From RBG-16-64-43 sp964353865 (GTDB taxonomy: Bacteria > Chloroflexota > Anaerolineae > Anaerolineales > RBG-16-64-43): a stretch of 11,575 bases of DNA. Location of the stretch: contig CAYGXJ010000105.1 of NCBI GenBank assembly GCA_964353865.1, positions 1 through 11,575 on the forward strand. The letters run 5' to 3'. The notes beneath the pieces were generated by a model. The model was not told the DNA's origin. It did no database searches and saw only the letters and a list, made by a program, of their open reading frames with translations. Position 1 is the stretch's first letter. Each line of letters starts with the position of its first letter. Shown here one piece after another: positions 5,655 to 11,575 of this stretch. The position numbers and the translations under genes were made by a program.

Positions 5655-7745
5655 TCAGCGGGTCGAGGCGCGCGCCCTGCGGCGCGGCCGCCCGCGCTCG
5701 GGCGGGCCGCTCTCGGCTCCCTCGGGCGAAGGACGCGGGCCGGGACTGGCTCGCGTCACGCGCTCTTCTTCCAGCGCTCCGCGTAGTTCGTACACCTGGC
5801 CGCGCAGCATGGCCGCCTTCTCGAACTCCAGGGACTGCGCCGCCGTGCGCATTTCCTTTTCCAATTCGTGCACCAGGCGTTCCATCTCGGCCCGCGGCAG
5901 TTCACCCCGCGTCACGCCCGGGGCCGCTTCCGGTTCGCCCTCGCTGCGCACGCGCTGGGTCAGGTCGTGCACCGCCTTGACGATGCTCACCGGTTCGATA
6001 TCGTGTTCGCGGTTGTATTCGATCTGCTTGGTCCGGCGGCGGTCGGTCTCGCGCAGAGCGCGCTCCATCGACTCGGTGCGATGGTCGGCGTACATGATGA
6101 CCAGACCTTGCACGTGGCGCGCGGCGCGCCCGATGGTCTGGATGAGCGCCGTGTCGGAGCGCAGGAAACCCTCCTTGTCGGCGTCGAGGATCGCCACCAG
6201 CGAGACCTCCGGCAAGTCGAGCCCTTCGCGCAGAAGGTTGATGCCCACCACCACGTCGTAGGCGCCCAGGCGCAGGTCGCGCAAGATCTCCACCCGCTCG
6301 AGGGTTTGCACCTCCGAGTGCAGGTAGTGGACCTTGATGCCCGCCTCATGCAAGTAATCGGCCAGGTCTTCGGCCATGCGCTTGGTGAGGGTGGTGACCA
6401 GCGTCCGCTCGCCGCGCGCCACGCGCACGCGTATCTCCGTCAAGAGGTTGTCCACCTGCCCCTGCACCGGACGCACCTCAACCTGCGGGTCGACGATGCC
6501 GGTGGGGCGGATGATTTGATCCACCACGCGCTCGGCGCGCTCCAGCTCGTACGGCCCCGGGGTGGCCGAGGTATACACCGTCTGGCCCATGTGCTCTTCG
6601 AATTCCTCGAACGAAAGCGGCCGGTTGTCGAGGGCCGAGGGCAGGCGGAAGCCGAAATCCACCAGGACCTGCTTGCGCGAGCGGTCACCGCCCCACATGC
6701 CGCGCACCTGCGGCACGGTCATATGGCTCTCATCGAGGATGAGCAGATAATCGGGCGGGAAGTAATCCAAGAGCACCCAGGGCGGCGAGCCGGCGGCGCG
6801 CCGGTCGAGGTGGCGCGAGTAGTTCTCAATGCCGGCGCAGTAGCCCACCTCGCGCATCATTTCCAAGTCGTAGCGCGTGCGCTGCTCGAGGCGTTCCGCC
6901 TCCAGCGGCTTGTCGTGGGCGCGGAACCAGGCCACCCGCTCGGCCGCCTCAGCTTCAATATCCACCACCGCCGCGCGCAGTTTCTCGTCCTCGGTGATGA
7001 AATGGCGCGCCGGGTAGATCTCCACCCGCTCGAGATCGGCCAGGATCTCGCCCGTCACCGGGTGCAGCTCGGTCAACCGTTCCACCTCGTCGCCGAAGAA
7101 CGACAGGCGCACGGCGCTATCAGTGTAGGCCGGCATGACCTCCACCGTGTCGCCGCGCACACGGAAGGCGCCGCGCTTGAGGTCCAGGTCGTTGCGCTCG
7201 TAATGGCTCTCCACCAGCTGGCGCAAGAGGGCCTGGCGCCGCACCGCCTGCCCCTTTTCGACCACGATGACCACCTTGCCGTAAGCTTCCGGGGATCCCA
7301 GGCCGTAGATGCATGAAACCGAGGCCACGATCAGCACGTCGCGCCGCGAGAGCAGGGCCGTCGTCGCCGCCAGGCGCAGGCGTTCGATCTCTTCGTTGAT
7401 CTCGGTCTCCTTCTCGATATACAGGTCGTGGCGCGGGACGTAGGCCTCGGGCTGGTAGTAGTCGTAGTACGAGACGAAGTACTCGACCGCGTTGTCGGGG
7501 AAGAAGTCGCGGAATTCAGAATATAACTGCGCCGCCAAAGTCTTGTTGTGGGCGATCACCAGCGCCGGCCGCTGGAGTTGGGTGACGACATTGGCGATGG
7601 CGAAGGTCTTGCCCGTTCCGGTCGCGCCCAGGAGCACCAGGTGTTTCTCCCCGTGCGACAAGCCGTGCACCAATTGCTGGATGGCTTGCGGCTGGTCGCC
7701 GGTGGGTTTATAGGGTGCATGCAAGACGAAGGGTTTCGAGGCCAT
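5655..7745 (-). CDS. uvrB: Excinuclease ABC subunit B (UvrB)
   Basis: Helicase-like damage-verification subunit of nucleotide excision repair: it is loaded by UvrA, clamps DNA with a beta-hairpin and recruits UvrC. Visible in the 696-aa product: Walker A GATGTGKT (40-47), the hairpin stretch YFVSYYDYYQPEAYVP (89-104), DESH (338-341), YTSATP (391-396), and the helicase motif QTIGRAAR (536-543). The C-terminal UVR domain for UvrC contact is at about 619-656. A low-complexity Pro/Arg-rich tail (about 666-696, ending RGRPRRRARASTR) follows; it is longer than in many UvrBs and probably disordered. The ATG at 7745 is chosen because GGGAG precedes it and the family N-terminus (FVLHAPYKPTGDQPQAI) starts there. 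An in-frame ATG at 7781 overlaps the likely -10, and longer starts run through hairpins. Neither uvrA nor uvrC is nearby. Confidence 0.97.
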   Translation of the reverse strand: MASKPFVLHAPYKPTGDQPQAIQQLVHGLSHGEKHLVLLGATGTGKTFAIANVVTQLQRPALVIAHNKTLAAQLYSEFRDFFPDNAVEYFVSYYDYYQPEAYVPRHDLYIEKETEINEEIERLRLAATTALLSRRDVLIVASVSCIYGLGSPEAYGKVVIVVEKGQAVRRQALLRQLVESHYERNDLDLKRGAFRVRGDTVEVMPAYTDSAVRLSFFGDEVERLTELHPVTGEILADLERVEIYPARHFITEDEKLRAAVVDIEAEAAERVAWFRAHDKPLEAERLEQRTRYDLEMMREVGYCAGIENYSRHLDRRAAGSPPWVLLDYFPPDYLLILDESHMTVPQVRGMWGGDRSRKQVLVDFGFRLPSALDNRPLSFEEFEEHMGQTVYTSATPGPYELERAERVVDQIIRPTGIVDPQVEVRPVQGQVDNLLTEIRVRVARGERTLVTTLTKRMAEDLADYLHEAGIKVHYLHSEVQTLERVEILRDLRLGAYDVVVGINLLREGLDLPEVSLVAILDADKEGFLRSDTALIQTIGRAARHVQGLVIMYADHRTESMERALRETDRRRTKQIEYNREHDIEPVSIVKAVHDLTQRVRSEGEPEAAPGVTRGELPRAEMERLVHELEKEMRTAAQSLEFEKAAMLRGQVYELRGALEEERVTRASPGPRPSPEGAESGPPERGRPRRRARASTR

Positions 7746-7779
7746 GGCTCTCCCGCCGCGCGCGAGTGTGGGTCCAATC

Positions 7780-7785
7780 ATTCTA
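7780..7785 (-). promoter_or_regulatory. Likely -10 element of uvrB
   Basis: TAGAAT on the minus strand, 34 nt before the uvrB ATG, giving a leader of about 27 nt. The -35 region (about 7803-7808) is not recognisable and falls within the loop of the inverted repeat AATCCCCC / GGGGGATT (7789-7816). No GAAC-N4-GTTC-type SOS box is visible. Confidence 0.45.
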
Positions 7786-7788
7786 CCC

Positions 7789-7816
7789 AATCCCCCGTGA
7801 GTCGCAGAGGGGGATT
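7789..7816. repeat. Inverted repeat in the uvrB promoter
   Basis: AATCCCCC (7789-7796) and GGGGGATT (7809-7816) form a perfect 8-bp inverted repeat with a 12-nt spacer. It sits immediately upstream of the putative uvrB -10 and spans the place where a -35 would be, so it is a candidate operator for a repressor or activator. Alternatively it is a hairpin in a read-through transcript from the upstream lipoprotein operon. Confidence 0.5.
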
Positions 7817-7829
7817 CTGTCACCCACGA

Positions 7830-7863
7830 CGCAGGGGCTGCACCCACCGGTGCAGCCCCTGCG
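7830..7863. terminator. Very stable stem-loop between the lipoprotein operon and uvrB
   Basis: A perfect 15-bp stem (CGCAGGGGCTGCACC and its complement, 7830-7844 and 7849-7863) closes a 4-nt CACC loop. It lies 174 nt after the WD40 gene stop and 84 nt before uvrB on the same strand. Neither side carries a T-tract, so termination is likely but not certain. Within the 292-nt gap 7746-8037 this stem, the adjacent inverted repeat and the uvrB -10 are the only structures seen. Bases 7908-8037 hold nothing recognisable. Confidence 0.55.
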
Positions 7864-8037
7864 CATGTTCGCATGTCTGTCACAAATCGGACGACGCCGG
7901 AAGATTCTCTGATCGAACTGGCAGTGGGCTGTCTGGCGATTGCTGGCCGTCCTCCTCGCGCCAAGGCGGGGCTCCTGCAAGGGCCGTGCGCGCGCGGTCA
8001 ATGGCAAGGCGTGCTCTGCCCTCCTCCTGCGGGCGCC

Positions 8038-9180
8038 TCAGCGAACAGTCCAGAGGATCAGGGTGCCGTCCGTCGAAGAGGAGGCCAGCACGCGACCATC
8101 GGGTGAGAAGGCCAGGCTTTCGAGGAAGGTGCGATGCGCGGCGAGGCGCGTCACCAGTTGTCCGTCCGCGAGGCGCCAGATCCAGATCGACTGGTCTTCG
8201 GCCCCGCCCGCGACGAGCTGGCCGTTGGGCGAGATCGCAACGGCCTGCACCTTGCCGGTCGGGCCCTTCAAATCGACCGGGCGCACGCCGTCCGCGACAC
8301 GCCAAAGCCAGGCCTCGCCCTGAGTGCAGCGGAAGCTGGGCGTCGACTTGACGCACAGGCCGGCGGCCACCAGCCCGCCGTCCGGCGAGAAGACGACATT
8401 GCCGCCTTGCCCGCCCAAGGAGAAGGTCTTGAGCGGACCGGCTTCGAGCGTGCCCGTAATCCACACCTTGATCGTGCGATCCACCGTCCCGAGCGAGACC
8501 AATACCCCGCCATCCGGCGATAGGGCCAGCGAGGGAACGCTGTAGGCGTGGGCTGCATAACCTCCCGAGAGCGTGCTGCTCGTCAGGTCGTAGTTGTAGA
8601 GCAGCCCGTCCTTCCCCAGCGCCACGCCCACCACCAGGCGCGCGCCGTCCCGTGAGAAGACCACGCTGTTGGCCGCGCCAGGAAGGTGGGCGACCTGCGC
8701 GGGGACGCCGGCCCGCGTATCCCACACGCGCAGGGTCTTGTCGTCCGAGACCGAGGCCAGCCAGCGCCCGTCCGGCGCAAAGGCCACATCCCACACGATG
8801 CCGGAGTGTCCCTCGAGGGTGAACACCAGCGAGCCATCCTCCGGGTTCCACAGGCGGACGGCGTAATCGGAACTCAGCGAACTACCCCCGGAGGTCGTCG
8901 CCAGGAGACGACCATCTGGCGAGAAGGTGATGCGCTTGACGTCGTTGAGCGAGGCCGGGATCACGTAGCGCGGCGCGAGGCCGGCTGCATTGAGCGCGTC
9001 GATGACCGGCGCGCCGGGTGTCGCCGTCGGCGGCGGCACGGTCGGCAGGGGTGTCGGCGAGGGTGCCACCGTGGGCGCCGGCGACGGGATCGCGGTGGGC
9101 GTCGGCGCCAGCCCGCCGATCTGGCAGGCCAGGGCAGCCGTCGCGGCCGCGGTCAAGACGATGGGCAGGGCATGTCTCAT
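8038..9180 (-). CDS. WD40-repeat beta-propeller lipoprotein
   Basis: Predicted surface lipoprotein of 380 aa. The signal peptide has lipobox ALAC (Cys19). It is followed by a Thr/Pro-rich spacer (about 25-57) of the kind common in exported proteins of Chloroflexota, then by a propeller. I count seven WD40-like repeats, with cores FSPDGRLLA (86-94), FAPDGRWLA (134-142), FSRDGARLV (175-183), LSPDGGVLV (220-228), FSPDGGLVA (264-272), ISPNGQLVA (316-324) and FSPDGRVLA (358-366); several end in LW, VW or IW. Seven blades would close a complete ring, giving a protein- or ligand-binding scaffold; no catalytic residues are evident. Blade five carries an insertion with C276 and C285, a possible disulfide. 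The start has GAGGTC 4-9 nt upstream. It lies 12 nt after the preceding lipoprotein gene, so the pair is an operon. The partner is unknown. Confidence 0.88.
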   Translation of the reverse strand: MRHALPIVLTAAATAALACQIGGLAPTPTAIPSPAPTVAPSPTPLPTVPPPTATPGAPVIDALNAAGLAPRYVIPASLNDVKRITFSPDGRLLATTSGGSSLSSDYAVRLWNPEDGSLVFTLEGHSGIVWDVAFAPDGRWLASVSDDKTLRVWDTRAGVPAQVAHLPGAANSVVFSRDGARLVVGVALGKDGLLYNYDLTSSTLSGGYAAHAYSVPSLALSPDGGVLVSLGTVDRTIKVWITGTLEAGPLKTFSLGGQGGNVVFSPDGGLVAAGLCVKSTPSFRCTQGEAWLWRVADGVRPVDLKGPTGKVQAVAISPNGQLVAGGAEDQSIWIWRLADGQLVTRLAAHRTFLESLAFSPDGRVLASSSTDGTLILWTVR

Positions 9181-9192
9181 GGATGACCTCGC

Positions 9193-9801
9193 TCAGTCCG
9201 GCATGGGAGGGAAGGTGCCCTCCGGCGCGTACCAATCCTGGGGATCGATCCCGGCCACCGCCTCACCTGATCCGACGACGACCGGCAGCAAGCTGTGGTC
9301 ATCGCAGCCGAAGCGCAGGCCGCAGGCCACTGCGTTTGAGTAGCCGGCCGCCAACCCGACCGGCAAGCCCCCCGGCGCAGAAGGCGCCACGTAGGCCACG
9401 ACGTGATAGACGCCCGGGGGTACATCGCTGATCACGTAGGTGGAACTGCCTTGGGGCACCTCAACGGAAAACTGCGGCCCGCCCTCGCCACGGAACGCGA
9501 CGATGCGCAGCGGTGGGATAACGGAGCCGGGGTAGGACAGCGTGCCGGAGATGCTGCCTGGGACAAGCACGACAGGTGTCGGCGTGGACTGAACTTCTGT
9601 CGGACCGACAGGTACGAGCGTAGGCGGATCGGGTGCCGGCGAGGTGGGCGGCATGCGGATCCCTTGCGCAGCCAGGGTGGCCTCGACCATCTTCGCCAGA
9701 TCCGCGGTGGGGGGCATCGGCGCGGGCATGATGGTGCAGGCAGCCGCGAGGCCAAGCCCGACCACTGCAATGCCAAACATCACCTGCCTGCCTCGTATCA
9801 C
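9193..9801 (-). CDS. Thr/Pro-linked lipoprotein with carboxypeptidase-regulatory-like domain, function unknown
   Basis: Predicted 202-aa lipoprotein of unknown function. The GTG start at 9801 gives an N-terminus with Arg3 and Arg5, a hydrophobic core and lipobox LAAAC (Cys22). An ATG at 9780 would remove the positive charges and is the less likely start, although the GGAG before the GTG is 10 nt away. A short helix-like stretch (33-48) and a Thr/Pro/Val-rich linker (50-80) precede a beta-rich domain (82-202). This begins GSISGTLSYPGS, continues SDVPPGVYHVVAYV (a prealbumin-like/carboxypeptidase regulatory signature) and ends with a striking Cys-containing segment (C160, C166, DDHSLLPVVV, DWYAPEGTFPP) that resembles domains I recall from other Chloroflexota lipoproteins. 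It is first in an operon with the WD40 lipoprotein. A surface adhesion or binding role is inference only. Confidence 0.75.
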   Translation of the reverse strand: MIRGRQVMFGIAVVGLGLAAACTIMPAPMPPTADLAKMVEATLAAQGIRMPPTSPAPDPPTLVPVGPTEVQSTPTPVVLVPGSISGTLSYPGSVIPPLRIVAFRGEGGPQFSVEVPQGSSTYVISDVPPGVYHVVAYVAPSAPGGLPVGLAAGYSNAVACGLRFGCDDHSLLPVVVGSGEAVAGIDPQDWYAPEGTFPPMPD

Positions 9802-9852
9802 TGGTGACCATCTCCAACTCGGTGCGCGTTTGCCTGCTGCCGGAACCCGGCC

Positions 9853-9858
9853 ATTCTA
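9853..9858 (-). promoter_or_regulatory. Likely -10 element of the two-lipoprotein operon
   Basis: TAGAAT on the minus strand, about 52 nt before the GTG at 9801, giving a leader of about 45 nt. No matching -35 is seen at 16-18 nt. It is the same hexamer as the putative -10 of moaA and of uvrB. Confidence 0.4.
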
Positions 9859-9922
9859 TCAGAACGGCTCGCACAGCTGCGCAGACCGAACGCACGCGCG
9901 GCGCGCGGCGCGAAGCGCGCAT

Positions 9923-9930
9923 GCTATACT
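9923..9930 (+). promoter_or_regulatory. Extended -10 element of the ABC1 kinase gene
   Basis: TGCTATACT (9922-9930) is an extended -10 (TGn plus TATACT) with no recognisable -35. It would start transcription near 9937, 40 nt before the ATG at 9977. It is flanked directly on both sides by GCGCGC (9915-9920 and 9931-9936), giving a very GC-rich discriminator. Confidence 0.5.
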
Positions 9931-9976
9931 GCGCGCGGGCCGCTGTCGTTGGCCGGTTGCTCACTCAAAGGATCAC

Positions 9977-11575
9977 ATGTCCACCACGCGCTACCTGCGC
10001 ATCCTGCTCTTCTTCGCCCGCGTGCTGCTGCTCATCCTTGTGTGCGATGTGCTGTTCGTCGCGCTCGGGATGCGCCGCTGGTCGCGCGCCACGCGCGCGC
10101 ATCGCCTCAGCGCGATCGCGCGCGGCTACCGGAACCTGGCCATCCACCTGGGCGGAGTGATGATCAAAGTTGGCCAGTTCCTCTCCTCACGAGTGGACGT
10201 GCTGCCGGCGGAGGTCACCGCCGAGCTGGCCGGCCTGCAGGATGAGGTGCCCGCGGAACCCTTCGCGGCCATCCGCCGCTTGGCGGAAGCCGAACTCGGC
10301 GCGCTTCTCACGGCGCGCTACGCGTCCTTCGAGGCCGAGCCGCTGGCGGCTGCCTCGCTCGGCCAGGTGCACCGCGCGACGCTGCGCGCGGCTGAGGCGA
10401 GCTCTGCCACGGGCGAGGCGCGGGTCGTGGTCAAGATCCAGCGCCCGGGGATTGAGCGTCTGATCGCGACCGATCTCGCGGCGCTGCGCACTGTCGGGCG
10501 CTGGCTACAGCGCTATCCGCCTATCCGGCGCCGTGCAGATGTGCCCGCGCTGCTGGAGGAATTTTCGCGCACGCTGTATGAGGAGATCGACTACCTCGAA
10601 GAAGGGCGCCACGCGGAATCGTTCGCCGCCAACTTCCAAGGCGATCTGGGCGTGCGCGTGCCGCGCGTCTTCTGGTCGCATACCACACGGCGTGTGCTCA
10701 CCCTCGAAGACGTGTATGCCATCAAGATCACCGACTACCAAGCCATCACGGCGGCCGGGGTTGACCGGCGCGGCGTGGCGCAGCGGTTGTTCACCACCTA
10801 CCTGAAGCAGATCTTCGACGACGGCTTCTTCCACGCCGACCCACACCCCGGCAACCTGTTCGTCACGCCCGGGCCGGCCGGCTGGCAGTTAACGTTTGTC
10901 GATTTCGGCATGGTCGGGCGGGTGCCCTCGAGCGTGCGCGCCGGCGCGCGCGAACTGGTCATCGGCATCGGCACGCGCGATGCGGGGCGCCTCATTCGCG
11001 GCTACCAGCTGCTAGGCGTGCTGCTGCCCGGCGCGGATCTTGAGCTTCTGGCGCGCGCCGAGGCGCGCGTGTTCGAGAGCTTTTGGGGGCGCAGCATGTC
11101 GGATCTGCGCTCGATGCACCGCGAGGAGATGCACAAGTTCGCCGCCGAGTTCCGCGAGCTCATGTACGACATGCCGTTTCAGGTGCCGCAGAATCTGATC
11201 CTGGCCGGGCGCTGCGTGGCCATCCTGTCGGGGATGTGCACCGGGCTCGATCCCGAGTTCAACGTGTGGGAGGGCCTGATGCCCGTGGCGCAAAAGCTTA
11301 TGGCTGAAGAAGCCAAGTCCGGATGGCAGTCCTGGCTCGACGAGGCGCTCGAGGTCCTGCGCACGCTGCTCACGTTGCCGCGCCAGGTGCAGGCGCTCGC
11401 CACGCGCATGGAGCGGGGCGAACTCGAGATGCGCGCGCCCGAGCTCGAGCGGCGGGTGGCGCGGCTGGAAAGCGCCATGCGCAAGACGGCCGGCGCGGTT
11501 GTCGAGTTCCGCCTGCACTTTCACCGTGCGGGTCTGCGGATCCAGCGTGTCCGCGATGCGGAGCACGCGCCCCTG
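9977..11575 (+). CDS. AarF/UbiB/ABC1-family atypical protein kinase, 3'-truncated by window
   Basis: Member of the ABC1/ADCK/UbiB atypical kinase family, which supports quinone or isoprenoid-lipid metabolism at the membrane; the direct substrate in bacteria is unsettled. The frame is open for 533 codons to the last base with no stop, so the C-terminus (often two membrane helices) lies beyond the window. Visible motifs: a hydrophobic N-terminal segment (about 6-30), the family KxGQ signature KVGQ (64-67) in GGVMIKVGQFLSSRVDVLP, the Ala-rich loop AAASLGQVH (124-132), the ATP-site lysine K153 in VVVKIQRPG, E203-x-D205, HADPHPGN (286-293, Asp288 and Asn293) and DFG (309-311). All diagnostic residues are present, so it should be an active ABC1 fold. 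The ATG at 9977 has AAAGGA 4 nt upstream. It is divergent from the lipoprotein operon. Because Chloroflexota usually use menaquinone, a ubiquinone role should not be assumed. Confidence 0.93.
   Translation, partial: MSTTRYLRILLFFARVLLLILVCDVLFVALGMRRWSRATRAHRLSAIARGYRNLAIHLGGVMIKVGQFLSSRVDVLPAEVTAELAGLQDEVPAEPFAAIRRLAEAELGALLTARYASFEAEPLAAASLGQVHRATLRAAEASSATGEARVVVKIQRPGIERLIATDLAALRTVGRWLQRYPPIRRRADVPALLEEFSRTLYEEIDYLEEGRHAESFAANFQGDLGVRVPRVFWSHTTRRVLTLEDVYAIKITDYQAITAAGVDRRGVAQRLFTTYLKQIFDDGFFHADPHPGNLFVTPGPAGWQLTFVDFGMVGRVPSSVRAGARELVIGIGTRDAGRLIRGYQLLGVLLPGADLELLARAEARVFESFWGRSMSDLRSMHREEMHKFAAEFRELMYDMPFQVPQNLILAGRCVAILSGMCTGLDPEFNVWEGLMPVAQKLMAEEAKSGWQSWLDEALEVLRTLLTLPRQVQALATRMERGELEMRAPELERRVARLESAMRKTAGAVVEFRLHFHRAGLRIQRVRDAEHAPL

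Noticed and set aside
5868..7316. 482-codon plus-strand open frame opposite uvrB
   Set aside because: It is antisense to UvrB along its whole length and has a His/Arg/Val-rich composition with no domain.
7746..7964. N-terminal extension of uvrB by 73 codons
   Set aside because: The extra residues do not resemble UvrB, run through two hairpins and the likely -10, and lack a ribosome site; the ATG at 7745 fits the family.
7873..8106. Small plus-strand frame (77 codons) in the uvrB-WD40 gap
   Set aside because: It has no ribosome site and no recognisable product, and its end is antisense to the WD40 gene.
7880..8851. 323-codon minus-strand frame overlapping the WD40 gene
   Set aside because: It is a frame-shifted reading of the propeller gene; the WD40 repeats are unbroken in the other frame.
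1..11575. Search by eye for CRISPR repeats, tRNA or rRNA genes, insertion sequences, integrases and phage genes
   Set aside because: No regularly spaced repeats, cloverleaf-like segments, transposase motifs or terminal inverted repeats were seen. The window reads as ordinary chromosomal sequence.

Overview
The window is GC-rich chromosomal DNA (about two thirds G+C by eye) carrying nine protein genes, two of them cut by the window edges. It most likely comes from a member of the Chloroflexota, perhaps an Anaerolineae-type lineage. The basis is the style of two lipoproteins with Thr/Pro-rich linkers, the form of the AarF/ABC1 kinase N-terminus, and the gene mix. This is inference from remembered family features, not a database result.

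Layout, left to right. (1) 1-918 (+): 3' part of a CcrM/HinfI-type adenine-N6 DNA methyltransferase with a C-terminal RAMA domain, followed after 2 nt by (2) 921-2702 (+): an M3-family oligoendopeptidase F. A hairpin at 2748-2775 separates it from the convergent (3) 2798-3520 (-): a SIMPL/DUF541 lipoprotein. Upstream of that on the same strand is (4) 3693-4691 (-): moaA, the first enzyme of molybdenum cofactor synthesis, with a clear sigma70-like promoter. (5) 4948-5589 (+), divergent from moaA: a 2xCBS-ACT regulatory protein, ending at a strong bidirectional terminator shared with (6) 5655-7745 (-): uvrB. (7) 8038-9180 (-) and (8) 9193-9801 (-) form a two-gene operon of predicted lipoproteins. 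The upstream one is a small Thr/Pro-linked protein with a carboxypeptidase-regulatory-like domain, and the downstream one a WD40-type seven-blade propeller. (9) 9977-11575 (+), divergent from that operon and running off the end: an AarF/UbiB/ABC1-family atypical kinase.

Most genes look like independent housekeeping units: DNA modification and repair, peptide turnover, cofactor synthesis, and a quinone- or lipid-linked kinase. The only arrangements suggesting joint function are methylase-pepF (translational coupling) and the two-lipoprotein operon. No RNA gene, CRISPR array, insertion sequence, integrase or phage gene was seen.

I do not see a convincing new defence or mobile system. The best leads are the two-lipoprotein surface operon, the CcrM-like methylase with GANTC sites clustered in the uvrB promoter region, and the unexplained stem-loops upstream of uvrB and of the CBS-ACT gene.
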